Assembly (NCBI GenBank): GCA_009837885.1
Contig: VXSP01000030.1
Coordinates: forward strand, 62,001 to 126,000
DNA length: 64,000 nucleotides
Direction of reading: 5' to 3'
Origin: Holophagales bacterium
GTDB lineage: Bacteria; Acidobacteriota; Thermoanaerobaculia; Multivoradales; Multivoraceae
Shown here piece after piece: positions 25,355 through 35,502 of this stretch. A program made the translations under genes and the position numbers. The stretch's first letter is position 1. Every line of letters begins with the position of its first letter. The notes under the pieces were generated by a model that was given only the letters and a program-made list of their open reading frames with translations, had not been told where the DNA came from and did not search any database.

Positions 25355-25778
25355 TGTCGATCTTCGCGACGCGGGCGGTGTGGCGGTCGCCGTCGAAGGG
25401 AGTGTCGAGGAAGACCTCGAGCAGTTCGGTGGCCTGGCCGGCGCCGAGGACGCGGGCGCCGAGGGCAAGGACGTTCGCGTCGTTGTGGGCGCGGGACATG
25501 CGTGCCGTGTAGCTGTCGGTGGGGTTGACCGCCCTGACGCCCGCGAAACGGTTCGCCGACATCGCCATGCCGACTCCCGTGCCGCAGACGAGCAGGCCGC
25601 GGTCCACCTCGCCGGCGGCCAGGGCGCGCGCGACCTGGGCCGCCTTGTCCGGGTAGTCGACGGGACCGGATCCGTCGGCGCCGAAGTCCACGAACTCGAT
25701 GCCGCGCCCCCGCAGCACTTCGCCGAGCTGGTCCTTCAGCTCGACTCCGGCGTGATCCGCGCCGACCGCGAACTTCAT
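25344..25778 (-). CDS. rpiB: Ribose 5-phosphate isomerase B
   Basis: 144 residues. MKFAVGADHAGVELKDQL at the start, VCGTGVGMAMSANRFAGVRA with the catalytic Cys, and YTARMSRAHNDANVLALGAR. Interconverts ribose 5-phosphate and ribulose 5-phosphate; with rpe at 10303 the window has two non-oxidative pentose-phosphate enzymes. It follows the small basic gene by eight bases, the third member of the purE run, and overlaps folC convergently. Confidence 0.95.
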   Translation of the reverse strand: MKFAVGADHAGVELKDQLGEVLRGRGIEFVDFGADGSGPVDYPDKAAQVARALAAGEVDRGLLVCGTGVGMAMSANRFAGVRAVNPTDSYTARMSRAHNDANVLALGARVLGAGQATELLEVFLDTPFDGDRHTARVAKIDTTD

Positions 25779-25786
25779 CCGCCGCG

Positions 25787-26032
25787 CTACTCCCCGGACT
25801 CCCCGGAGTCCGAGGACCCGGTTTCCGGTTCCGGCTCGGCCGGCGCGGGCGACGCCTTGGTCTTCCTGCTCGACGCCTTCTTCCTGGACGCCTTGGCCTT
25901 GGCCTTGGTGCGCCGCACCTTCACCGACCGCGACGCCGTTTCCCGGGTCGCGGCCTCCTCACGGCGGCGCTGCTTGAGACGCTTCAGCCGGCGCTGGCGC
26001 CGACGACGGAGCTTGCGGTCCTTCTCTCTCAT
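25787..26032 (-). CDS. Small highly basic protein coupled to purE
   Basis: 81 residues from the ATG at 26032, overlapping the purE stop as ATGA. The N-terminal 25 residues are almost all Arg/Lys/Gln (KLRRRRQRRLKRLKQRRREE), the middle is Lys/Ala/Ser-rich like a histone tail (KVRRTKAKAKASRKKASSRK), and the end is acidic. It is followed eight bases later by rpiB. A nucleic-acid- or ribosome-binding role is inferred from composition only. It resembles ribosomal protein bS21 only in charge, not in motif, so I leave it unnamed. Low-complexity coding makes the call moderate. Confidence 0.5.
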   Translation of the reverse strand: MREKDRKLRRRRQRRLKRLKQRRREEAATRETASRSVKVRRTKAKAKASRKKASSRKTKASPAPAEPEPETGSSDSGESGE

Positions 26033-26538
26033 TCCTGAAGCGTAGCCGCATCCTGCCGGACACGCTCGTCGGCCGCTGCCACGCGCTCGCCCATCCGGCC
26101 ACGGTAGTCCTTCAGGGCGGCGGCCAGATCCGGATCGCCGAGCGCCAGGATCTGGAGAGCCAGCAACCCGGCGTTGTCGGCACGGTTCACGCCCACCGTT
26201 GCGACGGGGATCCCGGGCGGCATCTGCACGATCGCCAGCAGAGCGTCGACGCCGTTCAGCGGACCGCTCGCCACCGGGACGCCGACCACCGGCAAAGTGG
26301 TCGCGGCCGCCACGACGCCCGGAAGCGCGGCGGCGACGCCGGCGCCGGCGATCAGCACGCCGATACCGCGCCCGGCCGCGCCTTCGGCCCACTCGGCCGT
26401 CTCCCGCGGAGTCCGGTGCGCCGAGAGAACCCGCGACTCGCAGCCGACTCCGAAATCGGCGCAGACCTTCGCCGCCTTCTTCATCGTCGGCCAGTCCGAG
26501 TCGCTGCCCATGACGATACCCACTCTGATGTCGCTCAT
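26029..26538 (-). CDS. purE: 5-(carboxyamino)imidazole ribonucleotide mutase PurE
   Basis: 169 residues. VGIVMGSDSDWPTMKKA at the N-terminus, ESRVLSAHRTPRETAEWAEG, IAGAGVAAALPGVVAAATTL and PVVGVPVASGPLNGVDALLA, all typical of bacterial class I PurE in de novo purine synthesis. No purK is adjacent. Translationally coupled to the small basic gene through an ATGA overlap. Confidence 0.95.
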   Translation of the reverse strand: MSDIRVGIVMGSDSDWPTMKKAAKVCADFGVGCESRVLSAHRTPRETAEWAEGAAGRGIGVLIAGAGVAAALPGVVAAATTLPVVGVPVASGPLNGVDALLAIVQMPPGIPVATVGVNRADNAGLLALQILALGDPDLAAALKDYRGRMGERVAAADERVRQDAATLQE

Positions 26539-26599
26539 TCGCTCCTGATCTCCGCCTTGCCGCTGGTCAGATGTTGAGATGTCGGCCGCGCTCCCTCAC

Positions 26600-28186
<1,587 letters not shown>

Positions 28187-28276
28187 CCGATCGGCTTTCT
28201 TACCACAGGCGAAGTCGCCCTGGCGCCCCGAAACGCCTCGCAGGCTCGGTGTTTCGGCCCATCCCGTCCGCACGGC

Positions 28277-28324
28277 GGAGCCTGCGCCCCGACTTGCTTC
28301 GCTGCGTTCCGTGGCGCAGGCTCC
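28277..28324. repeat. Perfect 12-base inverted repeat between divergent genes
   Basis: GGAGCCTGCGCC at 28277-28288 and its exact reverse complement GGCGCAGGCTCC at 28313-28324, loop of 24 bases, ending directly against the tldD -10 candidate. It could be a hairpin, an operator for a dimeric regulator or a small unclassified repeat. The rest of the 151-base gap shows nothing else I can support. Confidence 0.6.
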
Positions 28325-28330
28325 TAGAAT
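28325..28330 (+). promoter_or_regulatory. Candidate -10 element TAGAAT for tldD (leaderless geometry)
   Basis: TAGAAT is followed by exactly seven bases and then the ATG at 28338, so transcription would begin at or next to the A of the start codon. No Shine-Dalgarno sequence is present, consistent with a leaderless mRNA. Confidence 0.45.
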
Positions 28331-28337
28331 CCAACCA

Positions 28338-29678
28338 ATGACGTCGACCGCCAACCGTGCCGGGCCGCGGCCGTTGCTGACCTCCGACGTTGCCGTACCG
28401 GCCGACGCACTGAGCCGTCTGGCCGCGCACGGAAACCAGCAGTTCGAGGCCTTCTTCGAGCGTCTCGAGACCGTCGAGCTACTGCCGCGAGGCGCTTCCA
28501 ACCGCCTGCGCCTGAGGAAGGAACAGGGCCTCGGCGTGAGGAAGATCGAGAACGGCAGGAGCCGCCTGGCAGCCGCCGACACGATCTCGGGCCCTGCCTT
28601 CGCCGCCTGCTGCGACCGGGTCGCGGGCACCAGCCGCTCGATCGGCGCGGCGCCGCCGCGAATCAGGACGGGGAGCTGGCCCGCGTTGCGTCTGGCCGAG
28701 ATCGAACAGGCCGAGTCCAGGCTCACCCGCGCCGTGAACCGCCGGCGCGTCGGATTTCCGATGGAGATCACCGCGCGCCGCCATCGCCGGCAGGTACAGG
28801 TGGTCCGCAGTCCGATCGCGGCGCCGCCGCAGTTCGAGGAGTACTTCAGCCTGCAGGTGACGACGCCGTGGGGCGTCTGGGGCGGTCTCCTGCCATCCCT
28901 CGCGGACGAAGACCTGGACCCGGTCGCCCACTGCCTCGTCGACCGGCTGTGTTCTCGAGGCCTGCCGCCGCACGGGCACGCTCCCGGCGTCATCGTCCTC
29001 GGGCCGAACGCCGCCGCGGTCCTGCTCCACGAGGTCGTGGCCCACGCGCTGGAAGCGGACACCCTCGGCCTCTCCGGCGCTCCCGACCACGTCGTCGGAC
29101 TGAAGCTGGGCGGCCGCGAACTCGACGTGATCGACGATCCCCGCGCCGCGCCGCTGGCCTGCAAGCGCTCGAGCGACGACGAGGGCACGGCGGTCATCAG
29201 CCGCTGGCTGCTCAGGCGCGGCCGGGTCCGGCAACCCCTCGCCGACCTGGCCTGGGCCGAGCGCTGCCCCGGCATGATCCCGGGCGCGGCCCGCCGCGCG
29301 AGCCGGCATCGGCTGCCGGGACCGCGCACCACCCACCTCGAGCTGCTTCCCGGCACCATTCCCGAGACGGACCTCTTCGCCGAGGCCGCGGGCGGCCTCT
29401 ACATCGGAGAGTTCGACAGGGGCAACCTGGATCCGCTCGACGGCCGCTGCGTGCTCCGTGCGCCTTGCGGTCGCCGGATCGGAGCGAGCGGCCCGGTCGA
29501 CCACACGGGGCCGATCGAGATCCGGTCGCGGGCCGTCGATCTTCTCGCGGCGGTTACCGCGGTCGCGGACCGTCCGCTCGCGGGCGGCGCCGGCTGGTGC
29601 GCGAAGGACGGCGCACCGATGCCGGTCTGGGCCCGCTGCCCGTCGATCCGCCTGGAAGGACTGCAGGTGGCCGATTGA
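28338..29678 (+). CDS. TldD-like metalloprotease, divergent
   Basis: 446 residues. The TldD/PmbA fold is recognised by the N-terminal flexible beta region ([20 protein letters not shown]) and the metal site [13 protein letters not shown] (H-E-x-x-x-H). [20 protein letters not shown] and the late [15 protein letters not shown] fit the C-terminal domain. TldD/TldE complexes degrade unfolded peptides or trim modified peptides such as microcins and gyrase poisons. It overlaps its partner gene by four bases (TTGA). It is more diverged than ordinary TldD (HEVVAH rather than HEGVGH). Confidence 0.8.
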   Translation: MTSTANRAGPRPLLTSDVAVPADALSRLAAHGNQQFEAFFERLETVELLPRGASNRLRLRKEQGLGVRKIENGRSRLAAADTISGPAFAACCDRVAGTSRSIGAAPPRIRTGSWPALRLAEIEQAESRLTRAVNRRRVGFPMEITARRHRRQVQVVRSPIAAPPQFEEYFSLQVTTPWGVWGGLLPSLADEDLDPVAHCLVDRLCSRGLPPHGHAPGVIVLGPNAAAVLLHEVVAHALEADTLGLSGAPDHVVGLKLGGRELDVIDDPRAAPLACKRSSDDEGTAVISRWLLRRGRVRQPLADLAWAERCPGMIPGAARRASRHRLPGPRTTHLELLPGTIPETDLFAEAAGGLYIGEFDRGNLDPLDGRCVLRAPCGRRIGASGPVDHTGPIEIRSRAVDLLAAVTAVADRPLAGGAGWCAKDGAPMPVWARCPSIRLEGLQVAD

Positions 29679-31093
29679 AGTCGGCTCCGCTCCCCGGCGT
29701 GCGGAGCCTCAGGCTGGCGTTGGGCGCGGTGCGTGAACGCACCGGCGCGACCGGAGCCGAGCTCTACGTCAAGGCCGGAAACACGCGCCGGATCGAGATC
29801 GACCCCTGGATGACGCCCGTGACGGCCGACCCGGACGACCTGCAAGCCCAGGTGTCGGTCCTGGACGAGCGGGGGTGGGCGCTGCGCGCGGGAGGCGCCA
29901 GCCGCGCTCTTTTTCTCGCCGATTCCGGCCCCCTCCCGGAACCGAACGGCTGGAGGCGGCTCAATCGCCACTCCTTGCGGCCAGGAAGCCTCAGGCTGCC
30001 GGCGGCCCGTTCCGGAACGGCGCCGTCACCGGCCGCCGATACGGGCGAACACTCGCCGGACGACGAAGAGGCGGCGGGCCTGGCCTTCCTCCATGACCTC
30101 CTGCGGCGTCTGGGCGAGCGAATGCCCGAGGCCCGTCTCGTCCGGGGCCGGCTCGACAGCGGCGCCAGCGCCGCGGTGCTCGCCAGCACGACCGGCGTCA
30201 CCGCGCGGAGCGGGCGGCGGCTCGCGACGGTTGAACTGGACTTCGCCGCTTCACGAGACGGCCGCCACGGACACTGCAGGCTCTACCGCGCGGCCTCGAA
30301 CCTCCACCTTCTCGGCGCCGACGCCATCGCGAGCGAGATCGCGGAACGGCTGACGCTGGCAACGGCCCCTGCCCCACCCTTCCTGCCTGCGGGCGAGGTA
30401 GCCGTGTCCCCGGCACTCGGCTGCAACCTGCTGGCGCTGCTCACGCCTCTCTTGCGGGGGCGCGACGGCTGGCGGCGGCTGCGGAAACTGGGCGCCGGCC
30501 GCCCGCTCGGGCCGCCCCAACTGCAGATCGTGGACGACGGCGGCCTCGATGCCGGCTGGATGAGAGCAGCGTTCGACGACGAAGGCGTCCCGACCCGGGC
30601 CGTGGCCCTCGTACGCGACGGCGAACCCGGCGAACCCCTCCTGAGCTGGGAGGACGACGGCTGGTCGGGTTTCGCCGCCGCCGGCTGCCGGCGCAGGTCG
30701 GGATGGCGAGCGCTACCGGAACTCTGCCACTCCCACCTGTACATCGCCGGGACCTCCGAATCCGCCGAGTCGATCCGGAGCGGCATCGTGCATGGGTGCT
30801 ACCTGCTGGACAGGGTGCATGACGGGCGCTGCCATGCGACGTTCGAGGCCTCGACGAACGGCGGACCAGGACGGTTGGAAGAGGGGCGTTTCGAGGTCGA
30901 CGCGATCGGCCTGGTCATTCGCCGCGGCGAGGTCCTGGGCCAAGCTCCCAGGGTGAGGCTGACCGGCTCCCTGCGGCAACTCCTCCAGGGTGTTCGCGCC
31001 ATCGGCGACGACCTGCGCTTCCTGCCCGCGCCCGGGGCGGTCGGCGCTCCGACCCTGCTGCTGACCGGGCTGCAGGTCGAGGCGGTCGGCTAG
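29675..31093 (+). CDS. TldE/PmbA-like partner subunit
   Basis: 472 residues from a TTG start whose last bases overlap the tldD stop. It lacks an H-E-x-x-x-H motif, as the non-catalytic TldE/PmbA subunit does. Segments CHSHLYIAGTSESAESIRSG, GCYLLDRVHDGRCHATFEAS and the gene pairing indicate the family; overall similarity to known TldE is low and this is judged from context as much as sequence. It ends overlapping the convergent TPR gene by four bases. Confidence 0.65.
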   Translation: MKSAPLPGVRSLRLALGAVRERTGATGAELYVKAGNTRRIEIDPWMTPVTADPDDLQAQVSVLDERGWALRAGGASRALFLADSGPLPEPNGWRRLNRHSLRPGSLRLPAARSGTAPSPAADTGEHSPDDEEAAGLAFLHDLLRRLGERMPEARLVRGRLDSGASAAVLASTTGVTARSGRRLATVELDFAASRDGRHGHCRLYRAASNLHLLGADAIASEIAERLTLATAPAPPFLPAGEVAVSPALGCNLLALLTPLLRGRDGWRRLRKLGAGRPLGPPQLQIVDDGGLDAGWMRAAFDDEGVPTRAVALVRDGEPGEPLLSWEDDGWSGFAAAGCRRRSGWRALPELCHSHLYIAGTSESAESIRSGIVHGCYLLDRVHDGRCHATFEASTNGGPGRLEEGRFEVDAIGLVIRRGEVLGQAPRVRLTGSLRQLLQGVRAIGDDLRFLPAPGAVGAPTLLLTGLQVEAVG

Positions 31094-32331
31094 GGCGCGG
31101 GTACCGGGAGTCTGCGGATCGTCGTCTCGAGCTGCGCGCTGCTGCGAGCGCTTGGCTGGAAGCGACCGCCGCTGCCGCGGAAGGTCCCGGCCGCGGGTGG
31201 AGTCGACTGCCTGCCGCCGGGGCCGACGGGTGTTCCGGGCTGGATGCCACCGCGGGAACCTCCGGCCGGGCTCACCTGGGACGGCGCACCGCCCACCGGA
31301 TTCCCGACCACCATCCTGCCGCCGCCAAGCGTTCGCGTCCGCAGGTTCTCCCGGGTGAAGACACGCGGCCGCTCCTCGGCCTGCGCGTTCTCGGATTCCG
31401 GCTCCAGACCCGCGGCTGCACGGCCCGTGTCGGCGGTTTCCCACTCGGTTTCGACGGCGGCCCCACGGTCGAACGTCCGGTCCACTGCCTGGTCACCTGC
31501 CGGGAGGCTGGCCGGTGACTGGATCACTCGCCTGACGTTGCCGGCGCTCTCGCCCTCGCGCCCACTCACCCGGTTCGCTCGCCGGGACAGATCCCGGTCC
31601 GCGTCCGGCTCGGGCATCTCCGCTGCCTCCGCTGCCTGCGCGGCGCCGCCCGCATCGGCGGCCGTTGCTTCCTCCTCCATTCGCGGCAACAGCAGGCTGC
31701 TGATGCGCCCCGGCTCGGAGTAGGTCCGCGGCGGCAGGGCTTCGACCCGGCTTCGGTCCGCCTTGAGAAGCACCTCCGTGGCGTACCGGTTGACCGCGAA
31801 GTGCGGGTTGACATCGGTGAAGGCGAGACGCGTGTCCAGGCTCAGGGCATGCACGTAGTGCTCCACGGCGGCCACGGCATCTCCGGCATCGTCCGCGATC
31901 CGGCCGAGCTGGTAGTGCGCCCAGGCGTTCCCCGGATCCAGCTCGATCGCCCTTTCCATGTGCGTCGAGGCCAGCTCACTGTCGCCGGTCGTGTAGGCGA
32001 GCAGCGCCAGGTTGTAGTGCGCGGGCGCCCAGGCGCCGTCCTCGGCGATCGCGGCGAGGTAGTGCTCGAACGCTCCCTCGACATCCCCGCGCAGTTCCAG
32101 CAGGTTCGCCAGGTCGTTCAGCGCGCTTGCGCGATCCGCGGACGTGGTCTGCTCGTCCACCCGCTTGCGCTGGGCGGCGATCGCCCGGTCGAGATTCTGG
32201 ACCTCCGCCGGCGCGGGCTCGACCGTCTGAGCCGCGCCCTGCGGGACACCGCCCACCGGCAGACCCGGCCCCACAATCAGCCAGACCAGCGTCAGCACCG
32301 TCGCTCTGGACATCGTCTTCATGGCAGTCAT
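31090..32331 (-). CDS. Exported TPR protein with Gly/Pro-rich C-terminal tail
   Basis: 413 residues. N-terminal signal peptide (TVLTLVWLIVGPGLPVGGVP), then three to four TPR units (ALNDLANLLELRGDVEGAFE; AHYNLALLAYTTGDSELAST; AHYQLGRIADDAGDAVAAVE), then a long unstructured region rich in Glu, Arg, Gly and Pro. The tail is about half of the protein and has no recognisable domain. It is divergent from selA and convergent with the tldE-like gene. The function is unknown; an envelope location follows from the signal peptide. Confidence 0.75.
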   Translation of the reverse strand: MTAMKTMSRATVLTLVWLIVGPGLPVGGVPQGAAQTVEPAPAEVQNLDRAIAAQRKRVDEQTTSADRASALNDLANLLELRGDVEGAFEHYLAAIAEDGAWAPAHYNLALLAYTTGDSELASTHMERAIELDPGNAWAHYQLGRIADDAGDAVAAVEHYVHALSLDTRLAFTDVNPHFAVNRYATEVLLKADRSRVEALPPRTYSEPGRISSLLLPRMEEEATAADAGGAAQAAEAAEMPEPDADRDLSRRANRVSGREGESAGNVRRVIQSPASLPAGDQAVDRTFDRGAAVETEWETADTGRAAAGLEPESENAQAEERPRVFTRENLRTRTLGGGRMVVGNPVGGAPSQVSPAGGSRGGIQPGTPVGPGGRQSTPPAAGTFRGSGGRFQPSARSSAQLETTIRRLPVPAP

Positions 32332-32371
32332 GGCTCTCTTCGCGCGGCGCGCGGGATCGGAGTTGCCGGTT

Positions 32372-32377
32372 TAGGAT
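32372..32377 (+). promoter_or_regulatory. Candidate -10 element TAGGAT for selA
   Basis: TAGGAT followed by nine bases and the GTG start at 32387. GCAGGACGTG offers at best a weak Shine-Dalgarno, so a very short leader is likely. Confidence 0.4.
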
Positions 32378-32386
32378 CTGCAGGAC

Positions 32387-33724
32387 GTGAGTCAACTGCG
32401 ACGACTACCTGCAGTCGGACACCTGCTGCAGGAGAGCCCGCTTGCCGAACTCACTGGATTATACGGAAGGGAAGCGCTGAGGGTCCAAGCAACCCGCGTT
32501 CTCGACGCGGTCAGGGCCGAGATCCTGGCCGGAATCGACGACGACGAGCTGACGGAGAGAATCCGCGGGATCCCGGAAACCGTCCGCGCCGCGCTGGAAG
32601 CGGAAGCGCCGCCGCTCCGAAGGGTGCTCAACGCGACGGGCATCTTCCTCCACACCAACCTGGGCCGCGCGCCTCTGCCCCGCGACGTCGTCGCCGACCT
32701 GGCCGATCGCCTGGACGCGTACTGCGACCTGGAGATGAGTCTTGAGACGGGCCGCCGCGACAACCGCGGCAAGAGAGTCGAGAACCTGGTGCGCGCCCTC
32801 ACCGGCGCCGAGGCGGCGCTGGTCGTCAACAACAACGCCGCCGCCCTGGCCCTGGCCCTCTCCAGTCTGGCGGCCGGCCGCGAGGTCCTGCTGTCCCGGG
32901 GCGAGCTGGTCGAGATCGGCGGTTCGTTCCGGATACCGGACATCCTCGAGGCGAGCGGAGCGCGCCTGGTCGAGGTCGGCACGACGAACCGCACGCGGAT
33001 CGCGGACTACGAGCGCGCCCTCCGTCCGGGCGTCTCCCTGGTGCTCAAGGTCTATCCGAGCAACTACCGGATCCGGGGCTTCGTCGAAGAGGTCGACCCC
33101 GCGACGCTCGCCGACTTCGCCCACCGCCACGGCCTCCCGCTTCTGGTCGACGAGGGCAGCGGCATGCTGCGACCGGAGGCGGTGCCCCAACTCCGTCGCC
33201 ACCAGAGCTTCCAGGACCTGATCGGCGCCGGCTGCGACCTGGTCTGCGGCAGCGGCGACAAGCTCCTCGGCGGCCCGCAGGCAGGACTGATCGCGGGCCG
33301 CGAGACGACGGTCGCGCGGCTCCGGGAGTCGCCGCTCTACCGGGCCCTCCGCCCGGGAAGGCTGGTCCTGACCGCGCTGGACGCGGTGCTTCGGAGGCAC
33401 CTGGCGGCGCTGCCCATGCCGATCGCGGCTTTGTGGCTTGACGATGAAGAGCATCGTCGCCGGGTCGAGGAGCTGGCGGCCCGGCTTGGCGGCGAGGCCG
33501 TCCGGGGCAGCGCCTACGTCGGCGGCGGTTCCGCGCCGGAGCAGGAGATCGAGGGCTGCGTGGTGGCCCTGACGGTTCCCGCCGGCGTGGCCGCCCGGCT
33601 CCGCCAGGGCGAACCGCCGGTCGTCGGCTACCAGCGCGACGGTCGTCTGTTCCTCGACCTGCGGACGGTGGATCCGGAGGATGACGAGGCGCTGGCCGGT
33701 GCGGTGGAACGGGTGTTGGCCTAG
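32387..33724 (+). CDS. selA: L-seryl-tRNA(Sec) selenium transferase SelA
   Basis: 445 residues, family length. RRVLNATGIFLHTNLGRAPL near residue 80, LEMSLETGRRDNRGKR, ALVVNNNAAALALALSSL, and the PLP-lysine motif VCGSGDKLLGGPQAGLIAGR. Converts Ser-tRNA(Sec) to Sec-tRNA(Sec) with selenophosphate. The expected partners selB, selD and tRNA-Sec are not in the window, and I see no gene with an in-frame TGA/SECIS arrangement, so active selenocysteine use is inferred from the completeness of this enzyme. It overlaps the pilX/pilY1-like gene end by four bases. Confidence 0.93.
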   Translation: MSQLRRLPAVGHLLQESPLAELTGLYGREALRVQATRVLDAVRAEILAGIDDDELTERIRGIPETVRAALEAEAPPLRRVLNATGIFLHTNLGRAPLPRDVVADLADRLDAYCDLEMSLETGRRDNRGKRVENLVRALTGAEAALVVNNNAAALALALSSLAAGREVLLSRGELVEIGGSFRIPDILEASGARLVEVGTTNRTRIADYERALRPGVSLVLKVYPSNYRIRGFVEEVDPATLADFAHRHGLPLLVDEGSGMLRPEAVPQLRRHQSFQDLIGAGCDLVCGSGDKLLGGPQAGLIAGRETTVARLRESPLYRALRPGRLVLTALDAVLRRHLAALPMPIAALWLDDEEHRRRVEELAARLGGEAVRGSAYVGGGSAPEQEIEGCVVALTVPAGVAARLRQGEPPVVGYQRDGRLFLDLRTVDPEDDEALAGAVERVLA

Positions 33725-35502
33725 AAGCTCCGGTCCTCGAACCAGTCGACGTCGATCCGGCACACGGGCAGGACCGCCAGGCGAAGCGGCTCGGCGTTCA
33801 CGCCCGTGCCGACAACGCGCAGGCGGGCGCCTACGAAGCGGCAGCTTGACGGCATACCGGCCCGGAGCGTCTTCAGGACCCGCTCTTCGCCAGGTGACAG
33901 AAAGGGCGCGGAGTAGCTCCCCGGATGGTCCACTTCCAGCCGAACCGGCGCACCGAAGTCGACCGAAGGCCGCGAGGCGCCGCTCGCGATCCGCACGCCG
34001 CGCGCTCCACCGGCGGCGGCATCGCCGGAACGAAGCCGGAGCGAGTAGCGGCGGATCTCTCCACCGTCGAGCCCGGTCGGCCTGAAGGTCAGGAAGGTCA
34101 GCAATCCGGCCGCCGCCAGCGGCGGCGAGGCGATCTCTTCGCCCCGCTCCAGTGCGAGCGACCAGCCCTGTTCCGACGGCGGCAGCCCCGGCGCCAGGCG
34201 ATCGGGACCCGGAACGTCGCCGGAAGGATCGAGGGCGAAAACACTCCCATCGGCGTCGATGCGCCCCGATCCACGGTCGACCAGGACGAAGAAGCGACCG
34301 GCCGCCTCCTCGGCCGGCGCCTGTGCGTCGACTCGCCCGTCGGCGCCCAATGCCAGCACCAGCGCACCGGTCTCCGGCACCGGCACGACCGCCGGAGGCT
34401 GACGGATGGGACGTCCGCCGGTCTCGAACACCCGCCGCGGCGCCCACACGCCCGCCGCGACGCGTCCGCCGGCAAGTGGCGCGGGAGTCGACACGTCGAC
34501 GCGGTACAGGCTGCCGGCGAGTGTGCCGACGTAGAGCCGGTCGGCCACGCCATCGCCGTTGAGGTCCGCCGCGGCCGGCGTCGCAGTGGCCGGAGCGTCC
34601 AGTTGCCGCTTGTAGCGCAGTGTGCCGGAGGCGACTTCAACGATGTAGAGCCAGTCGCCGACCTCTTCCGGACGGTCGGGATCGTAGCCGCCGCCGAAGA
34701 ACGCGACCGGACGGTCGCCCTCGCCCAGACGCAGCCTCACGATCGCCGGCGCGGCAAGCAGGCGGCCGAGATCGGGCGCACCGTTGCCGTCCTCGTCGGT
34801 CGAGTCCGCGAACGACCAGAGCGGAGCCGGATGTGGCGCCAACTCGACCGCATGGAGCGTACTGCCGGAGCCGCCCGCCGCCACGGCCCGCGGCGCGTCG
34901 CTACCGCTGTCCTCAAACCTCGCCACCGCGACCGGCGTCCCTTCCTCATGGTCGCCGGCCTCGGCGACGGCAGCCTGCCGGATCCTCCGCCGCGCTTTCG
35001 CCGTCGCCGCGGCCAGATCCCATCGGTCCCGGCTCCCCGCCGGCCAGGGCATCAGGTCGACCACGGCGGACACCGAGCGCACCGGCGGCGGCAGCCCGTC
35101 CGAACGGCGCGGAGCGGTCGCCGTAGCCGAGACGGCGTGGCTGACCCGCCTCAAACCGCCCAGCGATCCCAGCGTTCCCTCCAGGTTCGCCATGCACAGG
35201 TGGCACGCGCCGTTCGCCATCGGGACGAAGCCGGACACCTCGAGCAGAACCTCGGCGCCGGGCAGCGAGCCGCCGAGGGTTCGCGTGGTCGGCTCGCCCG
35301 CACCGGCGATGCCGCGCGCCACGCCGAGCTCCACACCGCCGTCCGCCGCGGCCAGCAGACGCACCTGCACCTTGTCCTGAAACGCGACCAGCAGTTGCGT
35401 CTGCGTCGCCATCAGCAACGCCAGGCAGGAGCCGCTCAGGAGGAGCAGGATGAGCGTCACGAGCAGAGTCGAGCTGCCCTGAGCCGCCGCCGAGTCCTTC
35501 AC
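33721..35502 (-). CDS. PilX-PilY1-like fusion pilus protein
   Basis: 593 residues from the GTG at 35502 (four-base overlap with the pilW-like gene). The N-terminus has a PilX-like hydrophobic stretch right after a Gly (GSSTLLVTLILLLLSGSCLA). The C-terminal two thirds resemble the PilY1 beta-propeller: WLYIVEVASGTLRYKRQLDA, the calcium-loop motif DLNGDGVADRLYVGTLAGSL and YRVD. PilY1 and PilX are normally separate proteins of the minor pilin operon. Cys pairs (CHLC) could form a disulfide. A surface adhesin primed in the pseudopilus is inferred. Confidence 0.7.
   Translation of the reverse strand: MKDSAAAQGSSTLLVTLILLLLSGSCLALLMATQTQLLVAFQDKVQVRLLAAADGGVELGVARGIAGAGEPTTRTLGGSLPGAEVLLEVSGFVPMANGACHLCMANLEGTLGSLGGLRRVSHAVSATATAPRRSDGLPPPVRSVSAVVDLMPWPAGSRDRWDLAAATAKARRRIRQAAVAEAGDHEEGTPVAVARFEDSGSDAPRAVAAGGSGSTLHAVELAPHPAPLWSFADSTDEDGNGAPDLGRLLAAPAIVRLRLGEGDRPVAFFGGGYDPDRPEEVGDWLYIVEVASGTLRYKRQLDAPATATPAAADLNGDGVADRLYVGTLAGSLYRVDVSTPAPLAGGRVAAGVWAPRRVFETGGRPIRQPPAVVPVPETGALVLALGADGRVDAQAPAEEAAGRFFVLVDRGSGRIDADGSVFALDPSGDVPGPDRLAPGLPPSEQGWSLALERGEEIASPPLAAAGLLTFLTFRPTGLDGGEIRRYSLRLRSGDAAAGGARGVRIASGASRPSVDFGAPVRLEVDHPGSYSAPFLSPGEERVLKTLRAGMPSSCRFVGARLRVVGTGVNAEPLRLAVLPVCRIDVDWFEDRSF

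Noticed and set aside
25787-26032. Ribosomal protein bS21
   Set aside because: Only charge is similar; the bS21 motif around the N-terminal conserved residues is not present.
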